The translations under genes were made by a program, and so were the position numbers. Under the pieces are notes generated by a model that worked only from the letters and a program-made list of their open reading frames with translations, made no database searches and was not told where the DNA came from. A DNA stretch of 64,000 nucleotides, from assembly GCF_035658495.1 (NCBI RefSeq), contig NZ_CP141944.1:248001-312000 (forward strand), read 5' to 3'. This document shows positions 63,185 to 64,000 of this stretch, piece by piece. The stretch comes from Novosphingobium sp. RL4 (GTDB lineage Bacteria > Pseudomonadota > Alphaproteobacteria > Sphingomonadales > Sphingomonadaceae). The number at the start of each line of letters is the position of its first letter. Within the stretch, counting starts at the first letter, position 1.

Positions 63185-64000
63185 TCAACCGAGCAGGTGG
63201 CGGGCGGCCCGGCGAAGAAGGGCCTCGTCATCGCTCACTTCGCCAAGGAAGCGCAGTTCGCCATGCTCGTCCCGGCGCGCGACCAATACGGTGAATTCGC
63301 TGGACCGGCCGATTTCCTCCTCCGCGCGCGGCGAAAGCCCGCGAAGGCCGCGAACAAGCCGCTCATGCCGGGAAAGGCTCGGAGACTCCTTCTCCCCCTC
63401 CGCGCGGCGAAGGCGGCGCTCGTCGCGCACCAGCGCCTTGATGCCGCCTTCCGTCCCGGCGATATGCGCAGCAAGCCTGCCGCATTCGAGGCCGAGCCGC
63501 ATGCCGTGGGCGATCACGGCGGCAAATTCGGTCAGGCGGGTCTTGTCGTAGTCCGTCCCGAAGACGAGCTTGACCAGCGGAACCAGCGGCGCGCGGTCCT
63601 GCACCTTGAGACCGGCATCCTCGACAAGCGCGGCAAGGTCCTGCGGTGCATCGGCAGCGGCCAGCGCAAAATCGTAGGCCCTGCCCAGCGCCGCATAAAG
63701 CGCCTGCCGCGAACGATCCTCGCTGCCCATGGCAGCCCGCGCCAGTTCGCGCGCGGAAGCCAGCCAGTCCGCCAGTTCCATATCCGCCGTGAGTTCGAGC
63801 ACATCGGCATCTAACCGGTCCAGATCGAGCACACCGCTGCCGAGCGTGATCGGCGATTCCAGAATTCCTTCCCCGCCGAACGCCACCTGAGGCAGCCGGT
63901 CCGTCAGCGACAGCACCTGCTCCACCGGCCCGTCGGCCCATTCCCCCAGCAACGCTTCCCGGCGCGGCGGCAGGTCGAGCGGCCCGAGTTCGGCACCGGG
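63185..64000 (-). CDS. Unrecognised protein, 5' end beyond the right edge
   Basis: The frame is open to the window end, with the visible upstream codons reading LDLPPRREALLGEW, so the start lies outside. About 270 residues are seen. They contain alternating hydrophobic and charged helices (ADWLASARELARAAMG, AALGRAYDFALAAADAPQDLA) and an acidic C terminus, with no signal peptide or known motif. It is the probable first-seen gene of the leftward M48-DsbA-kinase-regulator set. Function unknown. Confidence 0.65.
   Translation of the reverse strand, partial: PGAELGPLDLPPRREALLGEWADGPVEQVLSLTDRLPQVAFGGEGILESPITLGSGVLDLDRLDADVLELTADMELADWLASARELARAAMGSEDRSRQALYAALGRAYDFALAAADAPQDLAALVEDAGLKVQDRAPLVPLVKLVFGTDYDKTRLTEFAAVIAHGMRLGLECGRLAAHIAGTEGGIKALVRDERRLRRAEGEKESPSLSRHERLVRGLRGLSPRAEEEIGRSSEFTVLVARRDEHGELRFLGEVSDDEALLRRAARHLLG

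Overview
The window looks like a chromosomal segment of a GC-rich alphaproteobacterium, most likely a sphingomonad (Novosphingobium/Sphingomonas type). This is inferred from gene content and order: separate petA-petB-petC genes for the bc1 complex, a suf operon with sufT and a short sufD, the imuA-imuB-dnaE2 mutasome with mmcB, and alphaproteobacterial LexA boxes (GTTC/GAAC direct repeats spaced by 7). There are no insertion sequences, phage genes, CRISPR arrays or rRNA operons. Two tRNA genes are present (Gly-TCC and Arg-CCG).

Layout. 1-5.5 kb: divergent cytochrome bd genes (cydA, cut by the left edge, against cydDC) with an FNR/FixK-like box between them, then a 1-Cys peroxiredoxin/ArsR pair. 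5.8-9.5 kb: a small secreted protein, tRNA-Gly, apt and the bc1 operon petABC. 9.7-16.3 kb: pepN-pgeF, a YeeZ-like NAD(P)-binding protein, an EamA transporter, a threonine aldolase and a small GNAT protein. 16.3-22.9 kb: a leftward set of 5-oxoprolinase/hydantoinase, a P-loop phosphotransferase, an unrecognised enzyme-like protein and an M20 amidohydrolase. 22.9-29.6 kb: a flippase, a sugar/choline-type nucleotidyltransferase, a Ca2+/H+ antiporter, an acyl-CoA synthetase and pyrD.

30-36.5 kb: a tightly packed suf operon (Rrf2 regulator, sufB, a DUF559-like protein, sufC, sufD, sufS, sufT, a GNAT enzyme, sufA), closed by a bidirectional terminator. 36.6-41.6 kb: a bactofilin and an M23 peptidase (cell shape), then proA-nadD-rsfS-rlmH.

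41.6-52.5 kb is the accessory part: a catabolic island. A leftward operon carries a PfkB kinase, a RutA-like flavin monooxygenase, a RutB-like cysteine hydrolase, an MFS transporter, an M20 hydrolase and an unusual fusion of an AraC-type regulator to an acetamidase/formamidase. Beside it are an SDR, a second isochorismatase-fold hydrolase and a TauD-type dioxygenase. Together they suggest uptake and ring or amide cleavage of a nitrogenous compound; the substrate is unknown.

52.6-58.9 kb: an SOS block in which imuA-imuB-dnaE2 and mmcB each have a perfect LexA box. 58.9-64 kb: a leftward set with a LytTR response regulator, a LytS-type kinase, a DsbA-like thiol oxidoreductase, an M48 peptidase with TPRs, and an unrecognised gene cut by the right edge. 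The items most worth a second look are the catalytically degenerate DUF559-like protein inside the suf operon, the AraC-amidase fusion, the rutAB-like island without other rut genes, and two terminator-ended stretches that may encode small RNAs.
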